From: Maricaulis virginensis
Lineage (GTDB): Bacteria; Pseudomonadota; Alphaproteobacteria; Caulobacterales; Maricaulaceae
Direction of reading: 5' to 3'
NCBI RefSeq assembly: GCF_027922185.1
Contig: NZ_BSFE01000002.1
Location: 62,001 to 126,000, forward strand
DNA: 64,000 nt
In this document: one piece after another, positions 34,097 to 41,710 of the stretch
How the letters are laid out: every line of letters begins with the position of its first letter
Position numbering within the stretch: the stretch's first letter is position 1
Position numbers and translations under genes: made by a program
The notes under the pieces: generated by a model
Databases searched by the model: none
Told to the model about the DNA's origin: nothing
The model's input: the letters and a program-made list of their open reading frames with translations, nothing else

Positions 34097-34654
34097 ATGT
34101 CCCGTATCGCCCCTGTCGAGCCGCCCTATTCGCAAGATGTGCAGGCGGTTTTCGACCGCATCATGCCCGCAGGCGTGCCGCCGCTGCGCCTCTTCACCAC
34201 GCTGGCACGCAGCGAGCGGGTCTACCGGAAATTCAACGCCGGCAGCCTGCTCGACCGCGGCACGCTCACCCTGCGCCAGCGCGAACTCGTGATCGACCGC
34301 ACCTGTGCGCTCAATGGCTGTGCCTATGAGTGGGGCGTGCATATCGCCTTTTTCGCCGAACGGGTCGGCCTGACGCCCTCCGAGATCGAGGCGCTCGCCG
34401 CGCCGGCGATCATTGAGGAAGACTGGCCGGCTGAAGAGGCCGTCCTGCTCCGGCTGTGTGACGAACTTCATGCGGCAAGCCGGATACCGGCCGCCTGCTG
34501 GGACCGGCTCACCACACATTTCGGCGACGAGCAGATCCTCGAACTCATCGCCCTGGCCGGCTTCTACCGGACGGTGGCCTATTTCGCGAACGGGCTGGAG
34601 ATCGAGCCGGAAGCCTTTGGCGCGCCACTGCCCGGCCAGATATCGCGAGCCTGA
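34097..34654 (+). CDS. Carboxymuconolactone decarboxylase-family protein
   Basis: A 185-aa helical CMD/AhpD-fold protein. The conserved segment is TLRQRELVIDRTCALNGCAYEWGVHIAFF, residues about 57-85, where the second cysteine region and histidine of the family occur. The spacing (C-x4-C) differs from the CxxC of AhpD, so a peroxidase-type redox role is uncertain; many such proteins accompany HxlR regulators and act on quinones or aldehydes. GGAGG precedes the ATG at 34097. Likely target of the divergent HxlR. Confidence 0.88.
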   Translation: MSRIAPVEPPYSQDVQAVFDRIMPAGVPPLRLFTTLARSERVYRKFNAGSLLDRGTLTLRQRELVIDRTCALNGCAYEWGVHIAFFAERVGLTPSEIEALAAPAIIEEDWPAEEAVLLRLCDELHAASRIPAACWDRLTTHFGDEQILELIALAGFYRTVAYFANGLEIEPEAFGAPLPGQISRA

Positions 34655-34725
34655 CTGGCCGGGCGCGGCGAAGCGGTGTCAGATCGCACCTGCTTCAAGG
34701 GGCCGGCGGCAAGGGGGAGTTGGCG

Positions 34726-35181
34726 ATGTACGAGACCATCTATCTGGCACTGCATGCGATTGTCGCACCGGCCTGGATACTGCTGGCCGTCGCGCCGGGC
34801 TGGCGCTGGACGCAGCGGCTCGTACACGCCGCCCTGATCCCGCTCGTCCTGTGCGCCATCTATCTGGCCTTCCTGACCGCCGCGATCGGCTTCGGACAGG
34901 CCGATCCGGACGCCGGGATGAGCACGCTGGCCGGTGTGATGGCGCTGTTCTCGCATCCGGTCGGCGCGCTGACGGGATGGACGCATTTCCTCGTCTACGA
35001 CCTCTTTGTCGGTGCCTGGATCGTTCGCGATGCGCGCCGTCACGGCATCGCCCACTGGATCGTCCTGCCGGCGCTCTTCCTGTCGCTGATGTTCGGACCG
35101 CTGGGCCTCCTGCTTTACCTCCTGATCCGCAAGTTCAGCGGCAAGGGCGGCTGGTCGCTCGATGAGGCGGCTGTCGGCTGA
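34726..35181 (+). CDS. ABA4-like (DUF4281) membrane protein
   Basis: A 151-aa protein with four TM helices. The family strings HAIVAPAWILLAVAPGW, WTHFLVYDLFVGAWIVRDARRHGI and LMFGPLGLLLYLLIR match ABA4-like proteins; plant ABA4 is needed for neoxanthin formation, and the bacterial role is unknown. GGGGGAG is 6 nt before ATG, which beats an in-frame TTG two codons upstream. Possibly in the CMD transcription unit (71 bp gap). Confidence 0.85.
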   Translation: MYETIYLALHAIVAPAWILLAVAPGWRWTQRLVHAALIPLVLCAIYLAFLTAAIGFGQADPDAGMSTLAGVMALFSHPVGALTGWTHFLVYDLFVGAWIVRDARRHGIAHWIVLPALFLSLMFGPLGLLLYLLIRKFSGKGGWSLDEAAVG

Positions 35182-35182
35182 A

Positions 35183-35227
35183 TCATTTTCAGCAGAAGTG
35201 GGAAGCGGTTCTGCGGTTCGAAAAGGC
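35183..35227 (+). repeat. 45-bp dispersed palindromic repeat, copy D
   Basis: A diverged copy of the element at 13205, reverse orientation, sharing the CAG-rich arm, AAGTGGGAA core and GCGGTTCG. It lies directly after the ABA4-like gene. Confidence 0.7.
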
Positions 35228-35286
35228 GGCCACATGTATCAAACGCATCAAGTCTCATGCGGACTTTGGCACGCTGATCCGGCACG

Positions 35287-35641
35287 ATGCCGGGCATGGA
35301 ACCTCTCTATTCAAAGCGCGACGAACTGCGTGCCCGGACCAAGGCCATTGAAGCGTATACAAGGACCATAGCGCGCAATCGAGATGTGCGGCGGTTCGCT
35401 GGCTCCGGTTCGGATATTCAAGCGCGACCAGCTCAAGAGGCTGGTCTGTGAAGCCCTGCGCAAGGGCGTCACCGGCAACCGGAACATTGCCCGCGAAGTG
35501 ATCGCCCGTGTGGACTCGGAATGCACGGACGCATGCCCGTCAGATGTGACACGGCGGGTAAAGGACGTGACTAAGGCTTTTTTTGGTAGAGTGTTCTCTA
35601 TATGTTGTGGGAACGCAACAAGAACGACCCCCACCCGTTGA
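35287..35641 (+). pseudogene. Frameshifted winged-helix-like protein of accessory type
   Basis: Two overlapping frames read as one protein broken near 35385-35400. The 5' part (from ATG at 35287 or 35296) has a helical KRDELRARTKAIEAYTRTI segment; the 3' part continues RIFKRDQLKRLVCEALRKG, NIAREVIARVDSE and SDVTRRVKDVTKAF. This coiled segment plus winged-helix order is a pattern I have seen in small uncharacterised proteins that accompany mobile DNA in Alphaproteobacteria. No good ribosome-binding site supports the 3' frame alone. The call is tentative. Confidence 0.4.
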
Positions 35642-35853
35642 CTCTTCGAAACCCCTGATCACTAATACCTAGTTGAGCGCAAAAGCGAAGCCGCCGGGGC
35701 TCCTACACCCCGGCGACCCCTTTGCCTTTGCGCGTCCGCACCAGTTTTGGGCCGTGTGCGGACCGACCGGCGATTGCGCCTCGACCATGATGGCCGGGGC
35801 ACTCGGTGTCAAGCACGGTCCAGCCCTTCGATGTCCGAAGAAAGGACCGATCC
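35642..35853. other. Intergenic segment of accessory region
   Basis: About 210 bp with no convincing gene. It holds an 8-bp hairpin CGCCGGGG / CCCCGGCG (35692-35715) with no T-run. Nothing else is recognisable. Together with flanking sequence (35228-35286) it is part of a gene-poor 670-bp stretch. Confidence 0.5.
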
Positions 35854-36156
35854 ATGACTGACGCTTATGCACTCACCTTCCGCCTCAAAACCGACTCGAG
35901 CTACGCGGAACGCCTCGAAAGCCTTGAGAAGGCAATTCGCGAGGAGTCGCCAGGGGAATGGTGGAAGGAAACCACGTCGTTCTATCTGCTCAGGAGCGAG
36001 AAGTCCGCAAGCGGGCTTGTCGATCACCTCTATTTCAACTCCGAGTTCAATGCGTCCAAAGACATTATGGGCGTTATCAACCTGTCCAAGAAAGAGCACG
36101 CCCATAAAGGCACGTTCTCGGACTCGGATTGGGAGAATATCCTGAAAGCCCGTTAG
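35854..36156 (+). CDS. Hypothetical 100-aa protein
   Basis: A soluble alpha/beta protein of 100 residues that I do not recognise. It opens with a strand (TDAYALTFRLKTDSS), then a helix (YAERLESLEKAIREE), then WWKETTSFYLLRSEKS and a C-terminal DSDWENIL. The layout (short beta strand, helix, strands) is reminiscent of small toxin/antitoxin-like or phage orphan proteins, but no catalytic signature is visible. AAAGGA lies 8 nt before ATG. It is lower in GC than its neighbours and stands next to a broken gene and an IS remnant, so acquisition by transfer is likely. Confidence 0.7.
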   Translation: MTDAYALTFRLKTDSSYAERLESLEKAIREESPGEWWKETTSFYLLRSEKSASGLVDHLYFNSEFNASKDIMGVINLSKKEHAHKGTFSDSDWENILKAR

Positions 36157-36260
36157 CCCGGCATCTTATGAAAATCGATCTCTACCCCGCACAGACGGGC
36201 AAATAAGAAGACTAGGCGCACGCGCGCCGCGGTGATCGATCGCAATTTTCTCCATAGTTC

Positions 36261-36288
36261 TGCCCGGCTTTAGAGCCGGGCAATTTTC
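36261..36288. terminator. Hairpin between hypothetical gene and IS remnant
   Basis: Perfect 9-bp stem TGCCCGGCT / AGCCGGGCA with a 4-nt loop; ATTTTC follows on the plus strand and GAAAATTG precedes it, so it could work in both directions. Confidence 0.6.
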
Positions 36289-36640
36289 TCACGCCGTCCG
36301 CTGCCAGTATCCGGCCCACGTCCGGTTAACCGGAGAGGTCATTACGCTGCGGAGCGCGCGGCTTGCCTGAGTGCCGTTCGCCTCGGAGCGATGGTCTTCC
36401 TTCCAAGCGGCCTCGCCAGCATACTGGCGCAGGTATTGCGGGCTGGCCTCGTGGTGCTGGCCATGGATCATATGGTCCGCCCCGCACTTGAACTTGCGGC
36501 GGGTGGCAATGTCGTAGGTCTCGACACAGCCGCAGCGCTGGCAAACAGCCTCGCCGCTCGGCCCAGCGCATGACCTTGAACGTCTGGCAGGTCGCGTCCT
36601 CACCCGCCTTGCAAATGTACTTCAGGGCGGGGTGCGGGCT
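36289..36640 (-). mobile_element. IS1595-type transposase remnant with internal deletion
   Basis: On the minus strand, a zinc-ribbon start (FKVMRWAE, CQRCGCVETYDIATRRKFKC) typical of IS1595/ISXO2-like transposases runs directly into the C-terminal end (GQHHEASPQYLRQYAGEAAWKEDHR ... NRTWAGYWQR, residues in the last about 60). The catalytic DDE core of roughly 200 residues is missing; the junction is near 36478. A 1-nt frameshift near 36565 separates FKVMRWAE from the zinc ribbon. No terminal inverted repeats were identified. This element cannot transpose by itself. Confidence 0.75.
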
Positions 36641-36717
36641 TGTGCGGAGGCGAGAAAGTGCTGCGCCCTCTTGGCGCGTTTGATACATGAGGCCGCGAAA
36701 AAGCGACCGCCCAGAAG

Positions 36718-37200
36718 CTAACGCCGTTTCGGCAGCCGGCCGTCGCGGCGCGGGGCCTCGCCGGTCTTCAGCTTCCAGCGTTTCAGCAGGCCGTCGACCG
36801 GGTGGACGTAGAGCCGCCCCGGTTCGGGACCGTCGGCGAGATAGTAGCGCCGGCTCCACAGCCATCTGCCGTCGCGTCCGATGGCCGGCCGGTCGACGAA
36901 GTCGTCGAGATGCTCCAGCACGTGCTGCTTCACCGTGTGGCCGGGATCGAGATGCTCGCAGATCTCCGCATGCACCTTGTCCCAGGGCCGGCCGACCTGC
37001 CGGTCGAGGTAGCGTTTCAGCGGGGCGAGATTCTCGTTCAGCCATTTGGAATGCGTGCCGTTCTCCTTGCGCTGGCGGCGCAGGCCCTGCTTTTTCGGCA
37101 GGAGATCGCCGGCCCGGTCCAGCTTGCCGCGTGCCAGCTTCTGCGTGCGCCAGCCGGCCCGCGGCCGCTCGACGATCACCTTGAACATGTCCTTGCGCAT
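36718..37200 (-). CDS. Conserved protein encoded with rtcB
   Basis: A 160-aa basic protein: MRKDMFKVIVERPRAGW, then a lysine/arginine-rich stretch (residues 20-50), GTHSKWLNENLAPLKRYLDRQVGRPWDKVHAEIC, a second helical part, and WLWSRRYYLADGPEPGRLYVHPVDGLLKRW. It starts 41 bp after the rtcB stop on the same strand, so it is probably cotranscribed. I know of similar proteins near rtcB in other bacteria but no function. The charge suggests nucleic-acid binding, which is inference. Confidence 0.8.
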   Translation of the reverse strand: MRKDMFKVIVERPRAGWRTQKLARGKLDRAGDLLPKKQGLRRQRKENGTHSKWLNENLAPLKRYLDRQVGRPWDKVHAEICEHLDPGHTVKQHVLEHLDDFVDRPAIGRDGRWLWSRRYYLADGPEPGRLYVHPVDGLLKRWKLKTGEAPRRDGRLPKRR

Positions 37201-37241
37201 GAGATGTCCTCCCGGGCGGTGCGGGGCAGGGCCGCAAGGCC

Positions 37242-38453
37242 CTACCCCTTCACGCAGACCACCTGCTTGAGCGTGTGGACCACCTCCACCAGGTCGGACT
37301 GGGCCGCCATGACGGCGTCGATGTCCTTGTAGGCCATCGGCGTTTCGTCGATGACGCCGGCGTCCTTGCGGCACTCCACCCCCTCCGTCGCCTTGCGGTG
37401 ATCGGCCAGGGTGAAGGCCTGGCGGGCCTTCGAGCGCGACATGGTCCGCCCGGCGCCGTGGGAGCAGGAGCAGAAGCTGTCTGCCGCGCCCTTGCCGCGG
37501 ACGATGAAGGAGCGCGCGCCCATCGAGCCGGGAATGATCCCCAGCTCGCCGTCGCGGGCCGAGACCGCGCCCTTCCGGGTCAGCCAGACATCGGCGCCGA
37601 AATGGTGTTCCTGCTCCACGTAATTGTGGTGGCAGTTCACCGCGGCCTTGTCGGTCTTGAACCGGCCCAGCGTAGTGCGCAGCGCGCCGAGGACGCGCAT
37701 CATCATCGCCTCGCGGTTCTCGCGGGCATAATCCTGCGCCCAGCCGACGGCCTCGACATAATCGTCGAACAGGGGCTCGCCCTCCAGGAAGAAGGCGAGG
37801 TCCTTGTCCGGCACATGGAAGTCCAGCACCCGGCGGGCGAGCTCCTCGCGGGCGCGCTCGATGAAATAGGTGCCGATCATGTTGCCGGTGCCGCGCGACC
37901 CCGAGTGCAGCATCACCCACACCGCGCCGGCCTCGTCGAGGCACAGTTCGATGAAGTGATTGCCGCCGCCCAGCGTGCCCAGCTGACCGTCCACCTTGTG
38001 GGTGCCGATCTTGTGGTGCTTGGCCTTGATCGTGGCCAGCCGCTCCATCAGGCCGGAGGCCTTCAGCTGCGTCTCCACCGAGGCCGGATTGATCCGGTGA
38101 TCGCCGCCCTTGCCATTGCCCACCGGCACGGCGCGTTCGATGGCGTCGCGGGTGGCCTTCAGGCTGTCGGGCAGGTGCGCGGCCTTCAGGCTGGTGCGCA
38201 CTGCCATCATGCCGCAGCCGATATCCACGCCGACCGCGGCAGGAATGATCGCACCCTTCGTGGGGATCACCGAACCGACCGTCGCGCCGCGTCCGAAATG
38301 CACGTCCGGCATGGCCGCGACGTGGCTGTGCACGAAGGGCAGGCCGGCGACATTGCGCAATTGCTCGATGGCAGCATCCTCGACGGGAACGCCGCGGGTC
38401 CAGGCCTTGATTACGCCGGAACGGGTCTCGATGGCTTCAAACTGCACAGACAT
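37242..38453 (-). CDS. rtcB: RNA-splicing ligase RtcB
   Basis: A 403-aa GTP- and Mn2+-dependent RNA ligase that joins 2',3'-cyclic phosphate (or 3'-phosphate) and 5'-OH ends. Metal and active-site motifs: MPDVHFGRGATVGSV, VGVDIGCGMMAVRT, LGTLGGGNHFIEL, HSGSRGTGN, VNCHHNYVE and the guanylated histidine in CSCSHGAGRTMSR. The ATG gives the family N-terminus. Upstream (minus direction) lies a long leader with four strong hairpins, one a terminator after a 31-codon ORF. The following gene encodes a 160-aa basic protein. Confidence 0.96.
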   Translation of the reverse strand: MSVQFEAIETRSGVIKAWTRGVPVEDAAIEQLRNVAGLPFVHSHVAAMPDVHFGRGATVGSVIPTKGAIIPAAVGVDIGCGMMAVRTSLKAAHLPDSLKATRDAIERAVPVGNGKGGDHRINPASVETQLKASGLMERLATIKAKHHKIGTHKVDGQLGTLGGGNHFIELCLDEAGAVWVMLHSGSRGTGNMIGTYFIERAREELARRVLDFHVPDKDLAFFLEGEPLFDDYVEAVGWAQDYARENREAMMMRVLGALRTTLGRFKTDKAAVNCHHNYVEQEHHFGADVWLTRKGAVSARDGELGIIPGSMGARSFIVRGKGAADSFCSCSHGAGRTMSRSKARQAFTLADHRKATEGVECRKDAGVIDETPMAYKDIDAVMAAQSDLVEVVHTLKQVVCVKG

Positions 38454-38667
38454 GGTTCGTCCATCCCGCAGCGCCTGCGGGACCTTTCTCTTTTCTCGTT
38501 GTGATGTGTCCGGCCCCGGAATTGGGAGGGTGCGCGTTGGGGGCACGCACCCTCCCGGGGCAGGGTTCCGGCCGGCCGCTGGGGGAGAGAGAGCCGTGGC
38601 CGGAACGAAAAAACCCTCCGCGAGCAACGCTCGGGAGGGCGGGTCACCGGGACTGTTGGGGGTCAGT
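38454..38667 (-). promoter_or_regulatory. Structured rtcB leader
   Basis: The minus-strand transcript ahead of rtcB can form consecutive perfect hairpins: 38598-38606 with 38565-38573 (9 bp), 38546-38556 with 38524-38534 (11 bp), and 38476-38482 with 38464-38470 (7 bp, 11 nt from the start codon). A separate terminator hairpin at 38608-38639 precedes them. No gene is evident. The arrangement suggests regulation at the RNA level. Confidence 0.5.
38608..38639 (-). terminator. Intrinsic terminator upstream of rtcB
   Basis: Read on the minus strand: CCCTCCCGAGC, a 3-nt loop, GCTCGCGGAGGG (one bulged base) and then six T residues. It lies 28 bp after the 31-codon ORF and 155 bp before rtcB, so it either ends a small transcript or acts as an attenuator. 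Confidence 0.8.
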
Positions 38668-38763
38668 CTACCAGGTGATCGCGGACCCTTCCGCGCGCGC
38701 AGTCACGGCCGGCCAGAAGGCCGAGCCTGGGAGGCGATATGCGGTCTGAACTGCGTTCATCAT
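38668..38763 (-). CDS. Possible 31-aa small protein or leader peptide before rtcB
   Basis: Two consecutive ATG codons (38763 and 38760) after AGAGACG open a 31-codon frame ending TAG: NAVQTAYRLPGSAFWPAVTA then RAEGSAITW. The peptide has two tryptophans, one as the last residue. It is followed by an intrinsic terminator and then the structured rtcB leader. I do not recognise the peptide. It may be a short protein gene with its own terminator, or a leader peptide whose translation affects terminator folding. Confidence 0.4.
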   Translation of the reverse strand: MMNAVQTAYRLPGSAFWPAVTARAEGSAITW

Positions 38764-38980
38764 CGTCTCTCTTTTGCGCGCCCGTTCGCGGGCGGGTGGT
38801 GATCGGGAGGCGGCTTATGACGCCGCCCGCCTTCGCGTTCAAGACGAAATCGGCACGGTGAGGTTGGATCGCCGTGATGTGTGACTTTTGAGGCACGTTT
38901 TGCACCCCGCTTGCGATTTCTGTCGCGCGGCCGGCCCGGTTCGACCTAATCTCGCGAAAACAAGACGGGGGAGGACGCCG

Positions 38981-39397
38981 ATGTTTCAATCCATCATGAC
39001 GCCTGTGCTCGCGCTCGCGGCGTGGACACTGGTGATGTTGCTGTGGATGTATGCCACGCGCCTGCCGGCCATGCAGAAGGCCGGGATCGATGCGACGAAG
39101 ATCCAGGACCCGGCAGAGCTGAACACGCTGCCCATCGAAGTCCGCCGCATCGCGCACAACTATAACCACCTGCACGAGCAGCCGCTGATCTTCTACGTGC
39201 TGTGCATCTACGGCCATCTGGCCGGCGTCGCCGACGAGCTGAACATCATGCTCGCCTGGGGCTATGTCGCGCTGCGCATCCTCCACTCGCTGATCCAGGC
39301 CCTGTGGAATTTCGTCCCCGTCCGCTTCGCCGTCTTCATGGCGTCCTCGATCGTGCTGGTCGTGATGACGGTGCGCAATGTGATCGCGGCGATGTGA
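38981..39397 (+). CDS. MAPEG-family membrane protein
   Basis: A 138-aa, four-helix membrane protein. RRIAHNYNHLHEQPLIFYVL is close to the MAPEG ERxxxNxxE-type helix, and ALRILHSLIQALWNFVPVRF is the later conserved helix. MAPEG relatives bind glutathione and act on lipid or xenobiotic electrophiles; the bacterial forms are little studied. GGGGGAGGA precedes the ATG at 38981. Monocistronic. Confidence 0.88.
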   Translation: MFQSIMTPVLALAAWTLVMLLWMYATRLPAMQKAGIDATKIQDPAELNTLPIEVRRIAHNYNHLHEQPLIFYVLCIYGHLAGVADELNIMLAWGYVALRILHSLIQALWNFVPVRFAVFMASSIVLVVMTVRNVIAAM

Positions 39398-39476
39398 CGG
39401 GGTGAAAAGCCTGCCGGAAGCGGCTGAACAGCCGATCAGGATTTTCTTCGCCATCGCTTGGTGATAACCGGAGCCC

Positions 39477-40547
39477 ATGCACGCACCCGAAGCCCGACTC
39501 TCCCAGGTGATCGACCGGTTCGAACAGGTGGAAGCCCGCCTGGGCGCCGCGGGCGATCCCGATGAAATCGTCAAGCTCTCCAAGGAGCACGCCGAGCTGA
39601 AGCCGGTGGCCGAGAAGGCCAGCGAGCTGAGGGCTGCGCGCGCCGAACTCGATGATCTCGCCGAGATGATGGAGGGCGGCGACGCGGAAATGGCCGACAT
39701 GGCGCGCGAGGAATACTACGCCCTCAAGGAGCGCCTGCCCGAGCTCGAGCACGAGATGTCGCTGCTGCTCCTGCCCAAGGACAAGGATGACAGCGCCGAC
39801 GCCCTGATCGAGATCCGCGCCGGGACCGGCGGCGACGAGGCGGCGCTGTTCGCCGGCGATCTCTATGCCATGTACCAGCGCTATGCCCAGCTGCGCGGCT
39901 GGAGCTGGGAACTGGTCTCGGCCTCGGAAGGCGAGCATGGCGGCTACAAGGAAGTCATCGCCCAGGTCTCCGGCAATGGCGTGTTCGGCCGGCTGAAATT
40001 CGAGAGCGGCGTGCACCGTGTGCAGCGCGTGCCGGCGACGGAAAGCCAGGGCCGCATCCATACCTCCGCCGCCACGGTGGCGATCATGCCGAAGCCGGAA
40101 GAGGTGGATTTCGACCTCGACATGAGCGAGGTCCGCGTCGACACGATGCGTGCCTCCGGGGCCGGCGGCCAGCACGTCAACAAGACCGAGTCGGCCGTGC
40201 GCATGACGCACCTGCCGACCGGTATCATGGTGGTGTGCGCCGAGAAGTCCCAGCACCAGAACCGCGCCCGCGCCCAGGAACTCCTCAAGGCCAAGCTCTA
40301 CGACATGCAGCGCGAGGCCGCCGCGGCCGAACGCGCCGCCGAGCGCAAGGGCCAGATCGGCTCCGGCGACCGTTCCGAGCGGATCCGCACCTACAACTAT
40401 CCGCAGGGCCGGGTCTCCGACCACCGCATCAACCTCACCCTCTACAAGCTGGACCAGATCGTCGCCGGCGACGAGCTGGACGAGGTGATCTCCGCCCTGA
40501 TCGCGGAAGACCAGGCGGCCCGCCTGGCGGCGCTGGAAGACGCCTGA
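39477..40547 (+). CDS. prfA: Peptide chain release factor 1
   Basis: A 356-aa class-I release factor. It has the GGQ motif (RASGAGGQHVNKTESAVR) that triggers peptide release and the RVPATESQGRIHTS segment with the PxT-type (PAT) anticodon tripeptide, which marks RF1 (UAA/UAG) rather than RF2. Domain 1 is the helical N-terminus (about 1-100). It is followed after 7 bp by prmC, which methylates the GGQ glutamine. The RF1 gene is intact, so TAG codons elsewhere in the window should terminate normally. Confidence 0.97.
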   Translation: MHAPEARLSQVIDRFEQVEARLGAAGDPDEIVKLSKEHAELKPVAEKASELRAARAELDDLAEMMEGGDAEMADMAREEYYALKERLPELEHEMSLLLLPKDKDDSADALIEIRAGTGGDEAALFAGDLYAMYQRYAQLRGWSWELVSASEGEHGGYKEVIAQVSGNGVFGRLKFESGVHRVQRVPATESQGRIHTSAATVAIMPKPEEVDFDLDMSEVRVDTMRASGAGGQHVNKTESAVRMTHLPTGIMVVCAEKSQHQNRARAQELLKAKLYDMQREAAAAERAAERKGQIGSGDRSERIRTYNYPQGRVSDHRINLTLYKLDQIVAGDELDEVISALIAEDQAARLAALEDA

Positions 40548-40554
40548 TCCGGCG

Positions 40555-41496
40555 ATGACCGGGCCTTTCGACAAGCTGGTTGGCGATGCGAGGGCCGCGT
40601 TCGACAAGGCGCCGAGCAAGCCGTTGCGCGAAGCCTGGCAGGGGCTGGGCCTGGCCGATATCCGGCGCGATCTTGTGCAGCGTCTGCTCGCCGCCGGGAT
40701 CGACGAGGCCGAGATCGAGGCGCGCCACATGCTCTCTCATGTCCTCGCCCCGGCAACGCTGGCCGAGGCCCTGGCCGATCCGGCCCTTGTCTCCTGGCAG
40801 CGTATCGCCAGCCTCGCCGATCTCGCCTGGGACCGGCTTGCGCGCAAACCGCTGAGCCAGGTTCTGGGCAGCCAGCCCTTCTGGACCCTCGATCTGGCGG
40901 TGACGTCCGATGTGCTGACCCCGCGGGCCGATACCGAGACCCTGGTCGAGGCCGTGCTGGCCCGCTGCCCGGACGGCGATGCCGAACTGCTCGATCTGGG
41001 CACCGGTTCCGGCGCCATCCTGCTGGCGCTTCTGAGCGAGCGGCCGGGCTGGCATGGCACCGGGATCGATCTGTCCGATGCGGCGCTTGGCGTGGCACGC
41101 GGCAATGCCGGGCGCTGCGGCCTGGCGAATCGCACCCGCTTCGCACGCGGCCGGTGGTCGGACGGTCTGGCGGACGCGGCCTTCGATATTGTCGTCTCCA
41201 ATCCGCCCTACATCGTGTCGGACGTGCTGGCCGGACTGGAGCCGGAAGTACGCGACCATGAGCCGGCCATGGCGCTGGATGGCGGGGCGGACGGTCTTGA
41301 CGCCTATCGCGACATCTTTCGTGATGTGCGGCGGATCCTCAAGGAAAACGGTCTCTTGGCGGTCGAGATCGGCTATGATCAGGGCGCAGCGGTGAGCGCG
41401 CTGGCGCAAGCGGCCGGCCTCGCGGACGTCGCCGTCCTGCGCGACCTGGCGGGCCAGGACCGCGTGGTCATCGGATACAACGGCGAAAACCGCTAA
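40555..41496 (+). CDS. prmC: Release-factor glutamine methyltransferase PrmC
   Basis: A 313-aa SAM-dependent methyltransferase. An N-terminal helical domain (about 20-100) recognises the release factor; the Rossmann domain has LLDLGTGSGAILLAL (SAM binding) and VVSNPPYIVS (NPPY catalytic motif). PLSQVLGSQPFW and TPRADTETLVEAVL match the family. The N-terminus is about 20 residues longer than usual but begins at the only well-placed ATG after prfA. Operon with prfA. Confidence 0.96.
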   Translation: MTGPFDKLVGDARAAFDKAPSKPLREAWQGLGLADIRRDLVQRLLAAGIDEAEIEARHMLSHVLAPATLAEALADPALVSWQRIASLADLAWDRLARKPLSQVLGSQPFWTLDLAVTSDVLTPRADTETLVEAVLARCPDGDAELLDLGTGSGAILLALLSERPGWHGTGIDLSDAALGVARGNAGRCGLANRTRFARGRWSDGLADAAFDIVVSNPPYIVSDVLAGLEPEVRDHEPAMALDGGADGLDAYRDIFRDVRRILKENGLLAVEIGYDQGAAVSALAQAAGLADVAVLRDLAGQDRVVIGYNGENR

Positions 41497-41540
41497 AAGG
41501 GCTTGGAATGCGTGGCTTGCCGGTCTAGGGTCACCGACAA

Positions 41541-41595
41541 GGCAGGTGGATCGCGCCAGTACGGGGGTCTCGCGCGGCCGGATGAGCCACCTGCC
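41541..41595 (+). promoter_or_regulatory. Long hairpin upstream of DUF4167 gene
   Basis: GGCAGGTGG (41541-41549) pairs perfectly with CCACCTGCC (41587-41595), and an inner CGCGC/GCGCG stem (41552-41556, 41572-41576) continues it. No T-run follows, so it is a structured leader or RNA element rather than a plain terminator. Confidence 0.45.
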
Positions 41596-41710
41596 ATTAT
41601 CCGGCCAATTCGACGATCATCGTGTTCAGTGGCGCACAGGCTTGCACCTGCAAATGCACAGCAAAGCCAGAAGTTTAGATAAGCATCGCTGTTAAACAGG
41701 GATAGGCGAT

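Noticed and set aside
35692..35715. Hairpin CGCCGGGG/CCCCGGCG as terminator
   Set aside because: No T-run on either side and no gene end nearby.
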